From NCBI GenBank assembly GCA_932294295.1, contig OW028573.1, positions 58,815,829 through 58,879,828 of the forward strand: a stretch of 64,000 nucleotides of DNA, written 5' to 3'. A program made the position numbers and the translations under genes. This DNA is from Alitta virens. Its lineage: Eukaryota; Annelida; Polychaeta; Phyllodocida; Nereididae. Positions 1 to 15,000 of the stretch are shown here, piece after piece; the first letter of the stretch is position 1, and every line of letters begins with the position of its first letter. A model generated the notes under the pieces. That model was not told the origin of the DNA, ran no database searches, and saw only the letters and a program-made list of their open reading frames with translations.

Positions 1-98
1 GTCACCACTTGCGCTGTGGCGGCATTCATGGCTGACAACTGAGCTGCCATCTTCTGCTTCGATATATCTTGCTGTTCCCTTCGCCATTTCTGTGAAGC
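1..98 (-). CDS. TLN: Talin exon 13, partial: R1 second helix
   Basis: The acceptor TTTGCAG lies just above position 98. The frame then reads ASQKWRREQQDISKQKMAAQ and LSAMNAATAQVV until the window ends. It aligns with human ASKAWRKNKMDESKHEIHSQ and the TAGTASVVNLTAG region. No donor is evident before position 1, so the exon continues outside the window. The invariant Trp is kept. Confidence 0.93.
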
Positions 99-3000
99 CT
101 GCAAAGGTAAAGAATGATGACGTAAGTAATTACAGTTGAAATTGAAACCCTGTCTCTTGCCGAGAGCTAAATATCAATTTCAACGGCATCAGCCATCTTA
201 AGACAGCTATGATTAAAAAGTATATATACAGCAAGAATAACACACATCATACATTCAGAAGTAAATTTATAATGCTTCCTGGGTGTTCTAATGCTCACAG
301 TTGATGAAATACTTACAATGAAGGTAAGTACTGCAGCCAGAGCACTCCAGGAAGATGGATGAAGGACAATGAATGGAGGTAGTAAATAATTCACAGCAGA
401 AGGATTCCTTTAGGCTTAAGAAGACATAATTGTCAACGTCTAATGGCTCGCATGAGAGCCAGATTAAAATCCCACTTACAACATGGCACTATATAGTGAA
501 AAAAGAAACTGAGTGAAGGAGTCATATCTCTCATCCAATTCTAACTTTGAATCATTAGTGCACCAGGGGATGTCAGACAAGACATAACAGCATAAACATT
601 AGCAAAGCCAGCTTTCCATTCTATGGTAAAAGTTGAGATTTCATCAGGGAGTTTCTGGCTGACTGCGCTAGAGACTGATCAAGAATGATTGTCAAATGAC
701 ATAAAGCCTGGAGACAACGCTCTTCTGTAATTCTATCATTAATGGTGCAGCGGTCTCCGTGGTGACATGGTTTCTCTGCCAATTTGGCCACAGTCTCAGA
801 TTATCCAGGCATGCAGGCCGTACGACCAGAAAGGAAGACCAAAGCATTGAGTTTCTATTATTAAGCAAATATTTCTGGGTAGATCCTTCTAAAAACAGTT
901 AGTTCGGTAAACGAGAGCAGCCAATTATTTATGTTTACATGCTGTAGTGGCCATTTGCATGGCTAATAAGAATTATGTAACATGAGGCAGCAATTCTAGA
1001 AAGAACATTTGGAGCTTCTGGGGACCCAAACAAGAATATCCCATTACTGTCTTCATCTATCTGGACAAAATGAAGCAGCCACCAAAGACAAAATCAGATA
1101 TTAAATGATTACACTTGAAGTGGTGCCAGGAAATTCAGCCGGAGGCAAATTACTTCCCATAACATAAAGATTAAGGGCTAGTTCAAAGGTTCCCTTGAAA
1201 TCTGACAGTGGTGGGTTTGTAGGAAAGGATGCCATGTTGTCTCAGCTGGGAATCAATAGAGATTGCTGGAAGGAAATCCTGATTGACAATATGTCAAGTG
1301 AAGTCACAGTAATTGATGCAATGGTCCATTAAGGTCCAACAAATCGATGAGGACACCCGGGAGAAGACGCTCATTGGACATCAGCTGTACCCCGAGCCAA
1401 AACCAGATAGACAACCTTCGATCACCCGCAGGGTTTATACATACATGACATGAATGACCGTGACACAAATTATACTGGGACCTCAGCTATCTATACCTGG
1501 GAGCTACTGCTAATATGTTATCTAACCTCATAGTTAATGAAGTGGAAAAAGACTCCCAAGACAAGCACAGCAAGAAACATTTATCCATCATAGGGTAAAT
1601 CAATTCAATATAAAGTAGAAGCATATTACACAACATAACTTATTGTCCTGATATGCAACCGTAATGATAATTTTCATCACTGTTGTGTTTGGTGACCTAT
1701 CTATTAAAAACTACAGACAATCTAACCAAATCATTGGTCATTCACAAGTATAACACTATGAAAGTCAACAATAAGTAAAATATTCAAATATGGAAAATCC
1801 TCAATCACCCTTGGGGTATTTTTATCTTTCTTCTTTTTTGTAAATTTTTTCTTAATTTTTATGCAGTCAAAGTCAATGTCAGTAAGGGCTGGAGAGGATC
1901 ACTTCAAAATGAAAAGAAGACAACATGGCAGAGAGTCTGCCTCTGACAACACTTACCACATCAGTGCCGAGTTCAGGAAGATCGGCTTTACCCTGGAGTT
2001 GGCTGTCTGCATCATTTACGGCTGACAGACTGCTGTCAATGGTGCCCACGAGAGCCCGCTGGGCTTGGGTCATTCCATGGAGTTGGGCATTCTGACCCTG
2101 AAATTAAAAACAACACATGAGTAAAGTACAGTTTATAATACTGTATGACAAACTTCATGCTATTGTGCGGCATCATGGAAGCTACAAGTAACTACAGTAC
2201 TTGCATTTAGTAGTAGAATTAAAACCTTTAAGAGCACACGCAAAAACTTTATACACTACAGACTGCAGAGCAAATAAGCATGTCTCTTGCCACTGCAATT
2301 TCACTTAGATCTTTTTATGAATATACCAGTTATATAAATATTTATGTACATATTTACAGAACATTAGGTTTCATCAATAGCATATGGAGGATTATTAAGC
2401 CCCAGAACTAAGCAAAATTTAAAGCTAACTCGTCTCGTGTATACAGATGATCCAGGGAGTCATTTGAGGATAAGGATGATGTAAATATTGCAGACATTCC
2501 CATCTGACATTCATCCCATTTTTTTTGGAGGAGCCTGATTTTGATGATAATGCTAATTCGCCATCAGCACCAAGCAGACATCAAATTTAACTTCAGAGGC
2601 AAGTATTTGCCATGTGACTTTGTTGTGAAGTTTTTGCTTGATTGCTAGTGTTTGAGTTTCAGGCGACTGCTTGAGCCCGCAGTGCTGGTGAATCAAAGAA
2701 CGTCGAATCTAGGCTGAGAGCGAGTCTTTCATCTGCGATCATATGCTCTGGATTTATCTAAACTGATCACTGTCAATTCACATTATTCCAGACTGATCAC
2801 AAACTAAAAGCTTTAGAGTGTTCAGTGTCGCTTAAGCCGTCAGCGAGCATGGCAAAAGCTGGCATGAGCCCAACTGAATATCGCGACAACAATTTGAGAT
2901 TTATGCCACACACTTAAAACGTGAGGGATGAAATTGAAATGCCAGCTAACTTTCATCCACTCATATCTTCATATTACATGCATAATCAAATTTTAATAAA

Positions 3001-6000
3001 ATAATTGTTTTCTCCCGCATTACTGGAATCTCTTCGTGTTTTGAATTGTGAATGGTCGGGATGATTGAGAAAAATGGCACGTTCTTATTGCACTTTATGG
3101 CTGAGGCAAGCTTTCCTCCTGAGTGGCTCTAACAAATTCAGATCTGGGAGTTGGCTAGGGATAAGAGCACACAGCCACACATCATGGGCTCAAAGAACAA
3201 AACTCACATCAAGAGGAATTTTGTAATCATGCTTATAATGTACTGAATGAAAAACTTGTTTATATGCTAATGGGTTGCTTTTAATAAACTGCATTCCAAA
3301 TAATAATCAGATTTATAGCTTGTAGATGCTGAATCATCAAAGTTAAATCAGGCATAATGTTCACAAGACATAGTGATCACATGCTGGTTGCAGTAATACA
3401 CATGAAACTTGTTTGGTTAGTCAATCATGCTTCATTGAAATTCATTTATACAATGCATAACCGTAGGTCATACCAACGTGTTTTTAATGTGGATTTCTTA
3501 TAGAGTTAGGGTTAGTAATGTTGCATTTATAATATACTTGGCGGTGTACCTCTTATAATTCTTAAGCATGGATTGTAAGTAAATACAGTCAACTCCATCC
3601 ACTCTTTTGCACTTAGTTAATTTATAGTTAATCTACTTACAAAATCTTTTGTAAAATTCAACCTGGTCTGACGCAGGACTTAAGAACTATGTTAAAGGTC
3701 AAGACGTACCATTGAATAATTTTCATTTTAAAAAGATCCTGCTTTGCAAAAGTGCGAGTTAACCATTACACTGTATTATGCATATATGTCCAATGACTAA
3801 AATTTTACAAGAATGATTCTCTGAATATTTAAAAAATGTTCACAGTAGCCAAATGTAAATAGATGTCAATGATGTAGGAAAGTTTAGTTTTGCACTTGTC
3901 ATCTACAAATCTACAGCCCAAAACTTTGACAGGCTATGTGAAAATCTGAATCTGAAGGATCCAAAATTTACTGATAATTTACATACACTTTATACAAACA
4001 TGAAATTAAATACAATACAATCAACATTGCAGTGAATGAACCTTGTTGCATTCTTTGAAGAAAGGGCCAATATTTTATACAGTGTGATATCACAAAAATT
4101 GCACAGGGTTGAAATGACAGACACAGAAAATATCTGCTTCTCTAGACAAATTCATATCGAAAGTTGGAAACAAATGCATTTTGTCATAATTAACAGCACG
4201 ATGAATATGACAACAGGAAGAAAACAGATCGTACTTCATCACAACAACTACAATATGAAGCTGAGACAATCACCCCACACAAGTCTTGTGGTGTAGCCTT
4301 ATGACAAAAATCGGAGAATTCTGCACCATAATCTGTTGCCAGGCAATAAATGTGGACTTAATGGAATCCATATCCTCCACCTGATAACCGGCTGCATATT
4401 ACATACTTCACTTGTCGGTGCACTTGACTGAGAACATACTTGTCGACATCTACCCGTAGTGCAAAGGACACTCCTTAGATCGTTGTGGGAAGATATATGA
4501 GAGAATTACTAAGCCTAAGAGTTCTCTAGGAAGTCGATATGATACCAGACGCAAACCATTCTACCACATCACACATCAATAAACCCTCTGTCTACATCTG
4601 TCTGCGACTATTCCCTTTTACCCTGGCCGCCCTCAGAACTGCCTGCAATATACTTCCAACTCCTAATGTGGCATTCACTATAACAAAGCATATTGAACCG
4701 GTTGAACCAAGGATGTTGTATTCAAACAACATCACTTCACTTCTCCCTCAATGGATTTGGAAAGAGCTGGTTGTTGAGTCTTCCTTGTCAGCTTTCCCAT
4801 CCAAAACAGCCCCACTCATTCTTTTTGGTGGAATCAAAGGTTGAAGCATGAGCCAGAATTCATATGTGTCTGATCTTCTGACACCAACTGAAAACCAGAC
4901 AGAGGTCATCTTTTCAAGTGAAGGATCTTGAAATGACTCCACACACCCCAAGATAATAAGGCAGCACCACAGAGTGTGAAATACCAATACTCCTTTTATG
5001 TGTAGATATACAGATGCTGCTTGGTGCATGATGATCATGACCTGATCAATATTGCACAACAACGCCAACAAAAATGCAAACAAATACTGCACACAGATGA
5101 CATAGTACTAGACAAATAATTCTCGCTTTACCAACATGTCAAAATTACAGAAATTGCCAAAATTACAAATTCAGGACAGCCTGCAAAATGAAACGAGATG
5201 TTGAATTCATAGCTGGTCTGAACGCCAAATTGCTAAACTATTCTACAAGCATTCTACAAGTATGAACCACAGATGCCGAGAGTGTTCAAGTACAAAGTTA
5301 AACCTGATAATTACTTCAAAGAACAGTTGATAGGATACAAAAGTAAAAAGCAATGAGCAGATACAATGGCATATTTGCCACTTTAAGGTCAAGAATGCAA
5401 CAAGGAGTGTTAGTAAAAAAGCCTTTCATGCAGATCACACTCACAGCACGGCCAGCAACGTGCGCATTGTGGGCTTGGTTAGAGACCTGAGTGAACTGCG
5501 CCCTTTGCATGCTTCCTGTCGTGAACTGCGACTGTCCCCCTCCACCTGCACGAAGGACGGCAGGAAGGGCCACCGAACCAACGTTTGCATGTTCGACTTT
5601 CGAACTCTGGTGCTGCATGATTGTCGCTCTGAAAAAGAACAAAAACACAATGGTTATGACATTTAAAGAAACAGGAACACAATACATTGAACTTTTTACA
5701 AAAAAAAATTGGTTGGTAATGAGTCTTCTTGCAGGATAAAATTGTCACATTCTAAAATTATTCACAACATGATTGAGAAAGCCAGAAACTAAAGCTAGCT
5801 ATTAGATGGAACTGAAGATGTGATAATTGTGTTTCCAGTATTCATGTTCCAGTATAATTATTTCACAGCATCACATTATCTCAGGTTCTCATCAGTCCCA
5901 TGCTGTGCAAGAGATGCTATTGGATTCCCCCATGCAAAATTCAGTATCATATTCCCTTATTAACTGCAACTCGGACAAATCCTGGCTCATAAAAAAGAGC

Positions 6001-9000
6001 ATTAACAAACTTTCTAGCAACAATTAATCCCCAATGACAAATTACAAGAGGCTTATCAAAAAGGCCATGGAATTTTTAAAAAGCTAGGTTCTCTATTGGA
6101 AGAGTCTAATTTTGACTTTGGACCAACTGAGGCTGATGGATTTCATCAATGTTGACTTGGGACTCACAATTAACAAGCTGAGATAAATATTTATCATGAT
6201 GAAGGCAATGTGCTGCAGAAGCCAGTTTTACACTGAAGTGCATCCGACTAATCTCCACCATCCTTTTCACAAATCCAGAGCAAATTCTTCACACGAACAA
6301 CCCTGCCAAACGAGTCTGTGCGACTTGTCACACTGCTGAATATTGCCAGCGAACAATGCAAGACACGGAATTCTTGTCCTTTCACAATATTGCAAAGTAA
6401 CACCTAGTCTCGTGACAACAAAGCGCAGACACACCCAAGCATTATGAAAGATTCCCCAGCAGCAAGGACTGCCTTTCAATTTCACCCGTCTTTCGCCTCT
6501 TGAATCAAATCATGTGCAGCATTTGATGTCACACAAAACAAGAAGGCAATGTTTCCAAATTGAAAACACAGTGTGCCACATAACATCTGCTTCTTTTCAT
6601 TATTCTCTGTAAGAGTAGGTCAGATATCGTTGAATGTAAGACAACTCAGACGGTAACTTTCTGACATTAGACATGACATCAGATATGTATGAAATATCTG
6701 ATTGTGGCTCAACATAATTCAATTAGATGTTTTCTGCAAGCGACTTTCTAGCAGACTTATTAGATGTGCCAATCACAAAACGAATGACGTCATAAAGGCA
6801 CACAGCTCCACCTGGTGGCTGGTGGCATACAGTGGGCGATAATAGGGCTTGAGAGGAACATCATAGCAGAGCGCCTAGGGAATTCTGGGTAAGCACATTC
6901 TTTAATCAACACACAACCAGTGGATAGCTTTACCAACATGATCAGCCCAGAAACTCCATCATCACAGCTGTTGCTATGGAAATGACTCACTCTAATGACG
7001 ACCATTATGACTCAATTCACTGGTCTCTCCATTCCCTAGTCTCCTGGGCATGATAGCTATCAGTGGGCACAGCAAGCCACTTGCTGCAAAATAAAAAAAC
7101 CTTTCCACTTATCATATATGTAAAGGGTATAGGACAACAGCATCAGCCATAGCCTGCTTTGGAGCTGCAAAACTGCGAGCTATTTCAGGATATGTCAAGT
7201 AATCAAGAAATTAAGTCAGCTTAAGTGGATCAAAGCAGACAGCTTTTTCATTATGGATGTCGCCTGGAGGGAAAGACTATTAAGAAAAGTGAAATTAAAA
7301 TAGGTTTATCACATGAATTCAGTCCTCTATCTACAGCTTGAGATGATTGTCATCTTGTTGAGCTAAATCAAATAATGGAGAGACTATGAGGCTACAGTTA
7401 TGATGATTTATATTTCGTGTTTTTTTTCTTCTTTCTTTTATTAAAGTGGACTTCAGTGACTAAAACCACGTGTGCTAAAGAGCACACCCTCAAGCCTACT
7501 ATTAGGTTGTTTACCAAATGAATTGATTTTCCTCCGACCTATCCTATGTCAAACAAGGGAATAGGCATGGGGGATTTCCCTAGGGTAGCCACTATTCCCC
7601 AAGCTGCTCTCTCCAGTCAACCGCCAGCTTTAATATGGACTTCTGATGAGATGACCAGGCAGCCAGAAAGATACAGCAGCTGCTGGACCCATGGCGTCTT
7701 TGTCCCCAACCTCAGCAGCTAGGGATGCGTAATGTAATTGCGGCTATGCATACTACAAAGCCTCTCCTAAGCCATTGTAGTCTTAACTTGTGTTATAGCC
7801 CACCAGGCCATTCAATATGTGTCATCCGCCCACCCACCACCAAGCCATTTAGCTTAGCATTTGTAGCGTATGTAAGCTGGTCATTCCTGAATCTGACATT
7901 AGATGTTGATTGAAAAGGAAATGTCTTCTAAAGACAGCAACTAACATGTGGAATCCCTGTGGTACCAACTATTAATGGTGAACCTCTTTAGAAAGAAACC
8001 TTTTATGATCAGTGGTTTATGCAGCTGTAGCAACCAGAATGGAATCTTCTTTTACACAAATTTGAGTCTTCTTCCAAAAATTAAAAGCAAAAGTTCTCTA
8101 TGGTATTTTTGGAAATTGTTTACGCTGAGTACATGTTAAGCTATGTTTCTGAGATTCGGTGTGATACATTAGAGCAAAAATGGCAGTCAAGCCGCAATAT
8201 TACAACAGGAGAATACACAACACCATTAGTTGTCAGTCCATAGTTACACTGACCGCAAAATGTCTACTGTACACACCATGTCCTGTTGGAGCAGGATGCC
8301 ATGGCAACAAATCTTCAGCACAACCAATGTCACCCAGCTCCCATGACAACCTCGTTGCTCATCAGTAAAGGATGCAGACCTCCTGCCTCATCAACCCCGT
8401 GACCCCTGACCTTAGAGGTCATGCAGAGATCACACAGCGGTCATTTGGGTCAGTCCTGATCCCCTTGTGTGCCTAACAAGGTTTCCACAAAGCGGTTCTT
8501 AATATGAGATAAGCTCCACTCACAATATTGATGAGTTTATATGAACAGAAAATGCCAAATGAATTAGCAAATAACATCGATGGGATTCATACGAGATTAC
8601 ACGTTTACCACACGAATCCTAATAACCTCTACTAACAACACAGCACCCTGGCTGACCCCCTTTATTAGCCAACTGTTCCAATTAACTTCAATGTAGGCTT
8701 CATGTCAATGTCATGACAATGTCATGACAGTATCATGGCAGTGTCAGTGGGTAATGGTAATGCTCAACAGCTATTATCATAATTTCATTGGGCGGTGACA
8801 ACACTGATAGGTTTTATGTCACCCATAACAATGCAAGCATTGCAGACCCATTATGAAAAAGACATGCTTATGAATGGTCTCAATTACTAAGAGTAGGGGG
8901 AACATTAGAAACGTGGGCAGAACATTGCTCACAAAGTGCATAGAGTTGTTGTGCAGTGCATAGAGCTGGCAGCATGGACTGCAATCAACGGAGTGGTGAT

Positions 9001-12000
9001 TTGTCACAGAATAAAACATGTGACAGATAGATCAGTTCCTGTGTCCTGCAACCCCCCCCCCCCCTTCCCCCACTAAACATTGGTGCAGCAGCAGCAATCA
9101 GCAAAGCATACGATGCAGCAATGAGGCCCTAATAGGCAACAGTGCAAATGCTACCAGTATAACAGTTAACAGTAATTTTCAGGGCATTAGTGACTGCATG
9201 CTGAACTGGCGAACAATAAGCAGTAGCTGCAAATAGCACCAATACACGCTGTCACAGAATCACCACCACCAGCAGCAGCAGCCCCCATCATGCTAATGAT
9301 ATTATCAAGGTCAATGGATGATGCCAAAGGTCAAGGCATGAATTCCGGCTGACCGACTGTCTGCCTTCATCCTGCACTGTCATGTCTCACAAAAGGATGC
9401 TCAGCTGAGCCATTAGTAAAACAAGAGCTCTGCATCCCATTTGCCATGGAAAGGGATTAGTATGGTCATGGCCCATTAGTAAGTGACCTTGCTCAATGGG
9501 TGTTATAAGTTCATAATGCACAACAACACCCCACAGTTTTCCAACAACATAGGAATGACAGTAAAAAAGCAGTTTGCACCGAGGGTCACATTAATCGCCA
9601 ATCCATTTCATGATTTACGAAGACCTGCACCACAACTGCACCATAAATTGAAGGCTGTGTTATCAGAAGAGTATGAAAGAGCAGTAAAGAGGCTGACCAG
9701 GATGTCTGGACAGGCCAACACAGCCTTAAACAGAGAGTTAAGGAAACAGGGAGCCTCAGGCTGCCGGGAGACAGGACATTGATGAGTCAGAACTGTCCCC
9801 AGGCTGGACATTGGTCACTCTTATTGGACCATTGTTAGGTGGCACTGACCAGTTTGTGAAGCCAGTAGCCTGGGTAGTCCAACTGCCCACGGTTATCCAG
9901 GCTAGCCAATGGTCAATTCAGACTTCCTCTAGTGTTTTGCTCTTTTCCAACAGCCAATAATGGGCCGCCAGGTTCCGGCCAAATATAAGGAGAGGCCGAG
10001 GAAGCCTTCATGAGCACTTGGACCAGGATCTGCGGGACCTCCAGGCTCCTTTCGATCAATGTCTGCCAATGCCTGGCCGAGGTTCCAGACACTTAGCTGC
10101 CCGCTAAAACAACCTGACCATGTTAAACACCCGCAGTCAATAAGTATTAAACGCTTAAGACCAGGCCATCGATATTCCAAACGTGTTCTGCCGTGGACTC
10201 AATATTTAAGGCCCATCAGTCATTGCTTGGGGCCATGCACAGACACAAAATAACAAAGCAAAGCCTCCACACATTTAGTGGAAGTCCCTGGCAGCATTAT
10301 ACTTCTTGGAAAGTTGTAACAGAAACGTGAAGAGATATGTTTTACGAGATAAGTGGGCCGGACTTCATGAAGTCTGAAGCTTCACAGACATGATGTTTGG
10401 GCCAGGCAGCCTCGATTCTCTTGATATGGTTAGCAGAGGAGCCACTGCGGGATGGGCCATCGCTCATTGTGTGCCAGCGGTCGTGCTGGGCTTCTATTCA
10501 AGCAAATCTAACAGAGACGGCTCGCTCGGTTTTATATTCATCAAATTAGAGCATTGCTGTCCAGGCCTGCTACACGTAGACCCAGTAAATGTGTTTATAC
10601 AGGCTCATGGGAATGGTTATCATCCATCACATTCTATGAATAGTCATGAATATTTGATGAAGAGTCAGCATTTTTACCTTCTGCCTCAGTTACCATGGGC
10701 TTGGGGTGGATCAGGGGTCATTTGACCTAACCCCTTGTTATCGATGGCTTTGCCCCTAGATTTCAAAGCTTGAGTCAAGGCCATGGACGATGGTGCATGT
10801 CTGATGGAAGAGCGGCCAGATTGATGGGTCATGAAATCAGCGGATTCCGATTTCCTTGATGGTTGTCAGTTGAATCCAGTTCAAAACTGACCATCAGATG
10901 ACCATCTAGAAGTGTGTATAGCAAGTCTCTTGCAGTCAGAGGAAGATGATGGTGCCCCAAGCAGTGACCACAGTGTCCATGCTAACCACGTTTCCTGTCC
11001 ATTAGCACCACTGACCACCTCAGAGCAGCACACTAACAGCCCTGGTCCAGCCTCAGTCCAGCCTTGGTCCAGCCCCCGGCTCAGGCATTACTTAGCAAGC
11101 AGATTCCCCACCACTTAAATTTGCAGGACATTGCAGCAGGCCATTTTTCTTGCCAACTCCCAATTGGCTATCTCAGAGCTTCCTAAAAATGGACAGCTAC
11201 TCCGCTCTATTATGCCATGCTATTACATTAATGAGAAGCACTTGGGGCTGCATGCTTCTTTGCAATGTTGTTTGGATTCGCTTTCTGCATAACAACAATG
11301 CCTCCGAAATGAAAAGTGCTTTCCTCCAAAGGACCCGCTGAGCAATGGAGCCTTTGGGATTGCATAGAGCCTATCTCAGTCCAATTTATTAAAATGTCAC
11401 AGCCATAAATCACGTCTTCATTGCCTCGATATGCTGCCGTCAATTTGAGCAATGCGACTCGGAGAATTTGGAAATTTGAAACTTGAGAGGATGAGTTTCA
11501 CAGGCATCATTGATAAGCACAATTGATAACAAACGGTGCTTGTGACAAATGAGACATTATACGCTTTGTGACACAATTCCGAGCTCTTTGTGTGATGAAC
11601 TTCTGTTTGAAACATATTCTAAATGATGACAACTTGAAAGCCCATTGATAAAAATTACGAGTTTGAAAAATCAGCAGCAGAAAAAGCACTGCAATAACAC
11701 ACAACATGGAAAAAGTAGAAAATGGTAAATCTATGGCTTGCATTTTTTTCTCTCGTACACTTTATGAAACGAAAAACCTTTTTGCAAAACTCTACACAAC
11801 ATAAATATATCATCCTAATTACCGGTGAGTTTTTGAATTTTGCATAAGACCTCAGAGTTAACTACCAAAAACGATATACTCACTTGGCAGGCGACACCAT
11901 ATCCTCATACATAGTAGACTCCTCATCGCCCTCAATTCCGATATGATCTTTCGCCTTGCGCTGAAACAGAGACCGCAAACAATGGCATCAAATGTGAGCC

Positions 12001-15000
12001 TTTGTCTCCTTCTTTACTGCTTCCACACAAATTGCCCCTTTTAACTCAGTTCATCATATAGAATGCAGCGTTTAGCTCCTCTACAACCTGCAACCATGCG
12101 ATCGGTCCACCAACAGTTCGGGCTTCCTATTACAGCATAATTCACAGGCCCAATCGATGCTACTTGTTTATGACTGCATTGAATCTTTCATGTCTTTTTC
12201 ATCAGTCGCAGTGATTAGTACAGAGCATTATCATCTGATGTTTTTTTCCCCTGGTTACCATCACAAATCTAGGCGCCCCATGAAACAGCAGGATCACACA
12301 GCTAATGGGCACATAATCACCTTTTTGAGAATGATGTCAATATAGCCTGCGATGAGCTGGGAAATCTGTTCACCTTCCGTTGTCTGCACCGAGTAATAGG
12401 AGTCTGAATAGTCACCGAAGTCCTGATAAAGAGAAAAAAAGATTTGCATTAAAATTTCATCAGTTTATTAAGCTCACACCCCATATTCCATAAACCCCAG
12501 AAAAAAACCTTAATTTCTCAATCCATTTCAACTGTCATTCTCTTGTTTATTTCACATCAATGACCATTAATTAGATTTTAACAATGTTCATTAATTCCAA
12601 CTAGACATAATAACAGCTAGGTTACATTGAATTTAACAGTTAATACTATAGTTGTTATGAATTGAAGTGTTTCACCCCTAAGGTTTATTAACAATTGAAA
12701 AACAGATTTATCTGGGTTACACAACAATAATTGCAGTCACAGATCAGTTCATGATCATTATTAATTAACGAATTACAAACAGCCACAAGGGTTTGTGGTT
12801 CGTGAATAATAAAAACACCCAGAGAAGAAAATCGATCACACTATAAAAAGATCACAGAGCCTGATTCAACACAACCTGGGCAGAATATTGATACCAGAGA
12901 ATTAACCCGCTACATCTTGAACAGAACTGTTGAAACAGAGCCATGGAAATTGCTACCTTTGGCTAATATTGAACAGGTTTTTTTAAATCCTTTCATAACA
13001 TACAGTTAAATCGATAAATGTATCATAAAAACGAGTCTGTTTTGTGTATTCCTATTCATAGAAAACACTAAGCAACACAGTCACAACATGACATTAAACA
13101 CTTTCACAACATCACAATAAACGCCAAGGTACTAAGCACCTCTCACACAAAACTTTTACAGCTTGCAAGGGCAGCGTAAAAGTAAAATTGACTTGTAACA
13201 CAAGAGGTTTATGAATTATTTAAAAAGCTGAAGTAAATCTGAGAATGGAAGTGGTTAACACACATGCGCACCAGCAGCATGATCCACTCCTTCACTTCCG
13301 CCCTCCATTAGCTCGTCATAGCAACAGGTCACACAACTAAGTGCCCCCGTTACTTAGCAACCAGCCTGGGGAAACAAACCACTGCCCTCCGTGCCACTCC
13401 AGCAGGCTAATGGCTGTATATGGTAAAGAATAAGGGGCAGCCTTCTACCAATATGTTCTTTGTTTTTTGTTCTTTCATTTCTATTTAGTGCTAACAATGT
13501 CACTCATATTGATTTTGTGCACATTCTGTACATCAAAAATACCTCCTCATTAAAATTGCACACAACATGACACGTTCTACTCTGTGATTATCAACTAATT
13601 GTACTTCAACAAAAAGCTAATGTCATGGAATTGAATCTAGACTGACAAGGTAACTAAAAATCTAAAACAAAAGGGAAAAAAAAGTTCACAATTATTCTTT
13701 TGGCTGCATCAGGTTTGCACTCCAGCAAAGGCTCCAGTAAATAAGTCGAGATAGGGCTCCAAACTAGCCAATCAGCAGAGAGCCAAACGTTATATTTAAA
13801 TGAATTGACCCTGCCGTGACATGCCTGACCACTACCCCTGGCCGGGCCACATGAATAAATTATGATAATACCCCAACTTTGCGAGATTTGCCTGGGGTAC
13901 ATTTCCTGGGCGCAGGTTTGATGCACATCACGACAATTACTAGGAAAAAATGTCCCCGTGTCATAAAACTAATATCTAAAATCGTGATCACAATAAAATG
14001 AAAGCAGAAAACACACCTAATACGTTACTCGTTTTTCATTAGATTAACACTTGTGTCACACTCATGTTGCATTGTAGATGGATATTAACAATGTTCACCA
14101 AACTGGTCTTTTGGAGGCAACAATACAAAGCTTGCTCTGACACTGTTTAAACGATGACATTTTCACAAGACTTGTGTCGGGGAAAACTGTCGCATATTGA
14201 TTAGAATGCCTAATTCATACTGATGCAAAAACACTCTATATGACTAACAAGTCTGCATATGGTGTATTAAATGCTGGTGTTGGAGGCATTTTGCTTGTGT
14301 TTGAGGTATTTTGGCCAGCAGCATCAGAGCATTGCTGATGACTAAGCAGAGCACAGAGGAAGCCTCCCAAACGATGGATGCTGCATGAAACACAGAGCCC
14401 CCTCTGTGTTTCATGCAGCATCCATCGTGGGGGGGGGGGGTATTTGGCGTCTGGGGAGTTGGGAGGGTGATAAGAGCCTTGGAAACAAGCAGCTTCAGCA
14501 TCAGACATCTCCCATCTCCATCTTTGCAATGCTAATATGCATCGCTCAACGCAGATAAGTCCTTAATGTAGCTATCTGTGTATCTGGCCTGCATACACTG
14601 CCATACACTCTTCTGGCTTGTGTGCTCATCTGCCCAGCAAGCTCAAGCAATTCCTCCATATGCTAAAAACTACCTCCCATTCTCTCCTATGTAAATCTGC
14701 ATCCGCAGCCAAGGGCATAATAGGGGGTTTTGATGTGGCACAGGCAGAGCACCTGCAATATTGCAAGACCTCTAATACTCATCCCCGCTGCTCAGCCCTG
14801 CAGATACAATGACATTAGGCAGCACATATGAAATGCTATAGCATGAAGAAGACAAGCAGCATTCACACATACAAGGCTCCCTGAATTAACGCATAAGGAA
14901 ACACACCCCGCTTAATATCACTCTTTCGGCTGGCTGATGATATTGCTTTGCGGCTCGTTCCATTACACCGCTAGATGGTCTAACAGAAGCTGACATACAA

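Larger units (their letters stand above)
5629..11883 (-). other. Talin intron between exons 10 and 11
   Basis: 6255 bp. It holds the CRE/CTCF-like pair at 6785-6818, an X-box-like CCATGGCAAC at 8299, the TGTCATGACA-like array at 8701 and the C13 run at 9052. No coding sequence was recognised. Confidence 0.9.

Noticed and set aside
14371..14428. 27-bp hairpin as a microRNA precursor
   Set aside because: A perfect stem with a 4-nt loop is unlike Drosha/Dicer substrates of animals, which have larger loops and bulges.
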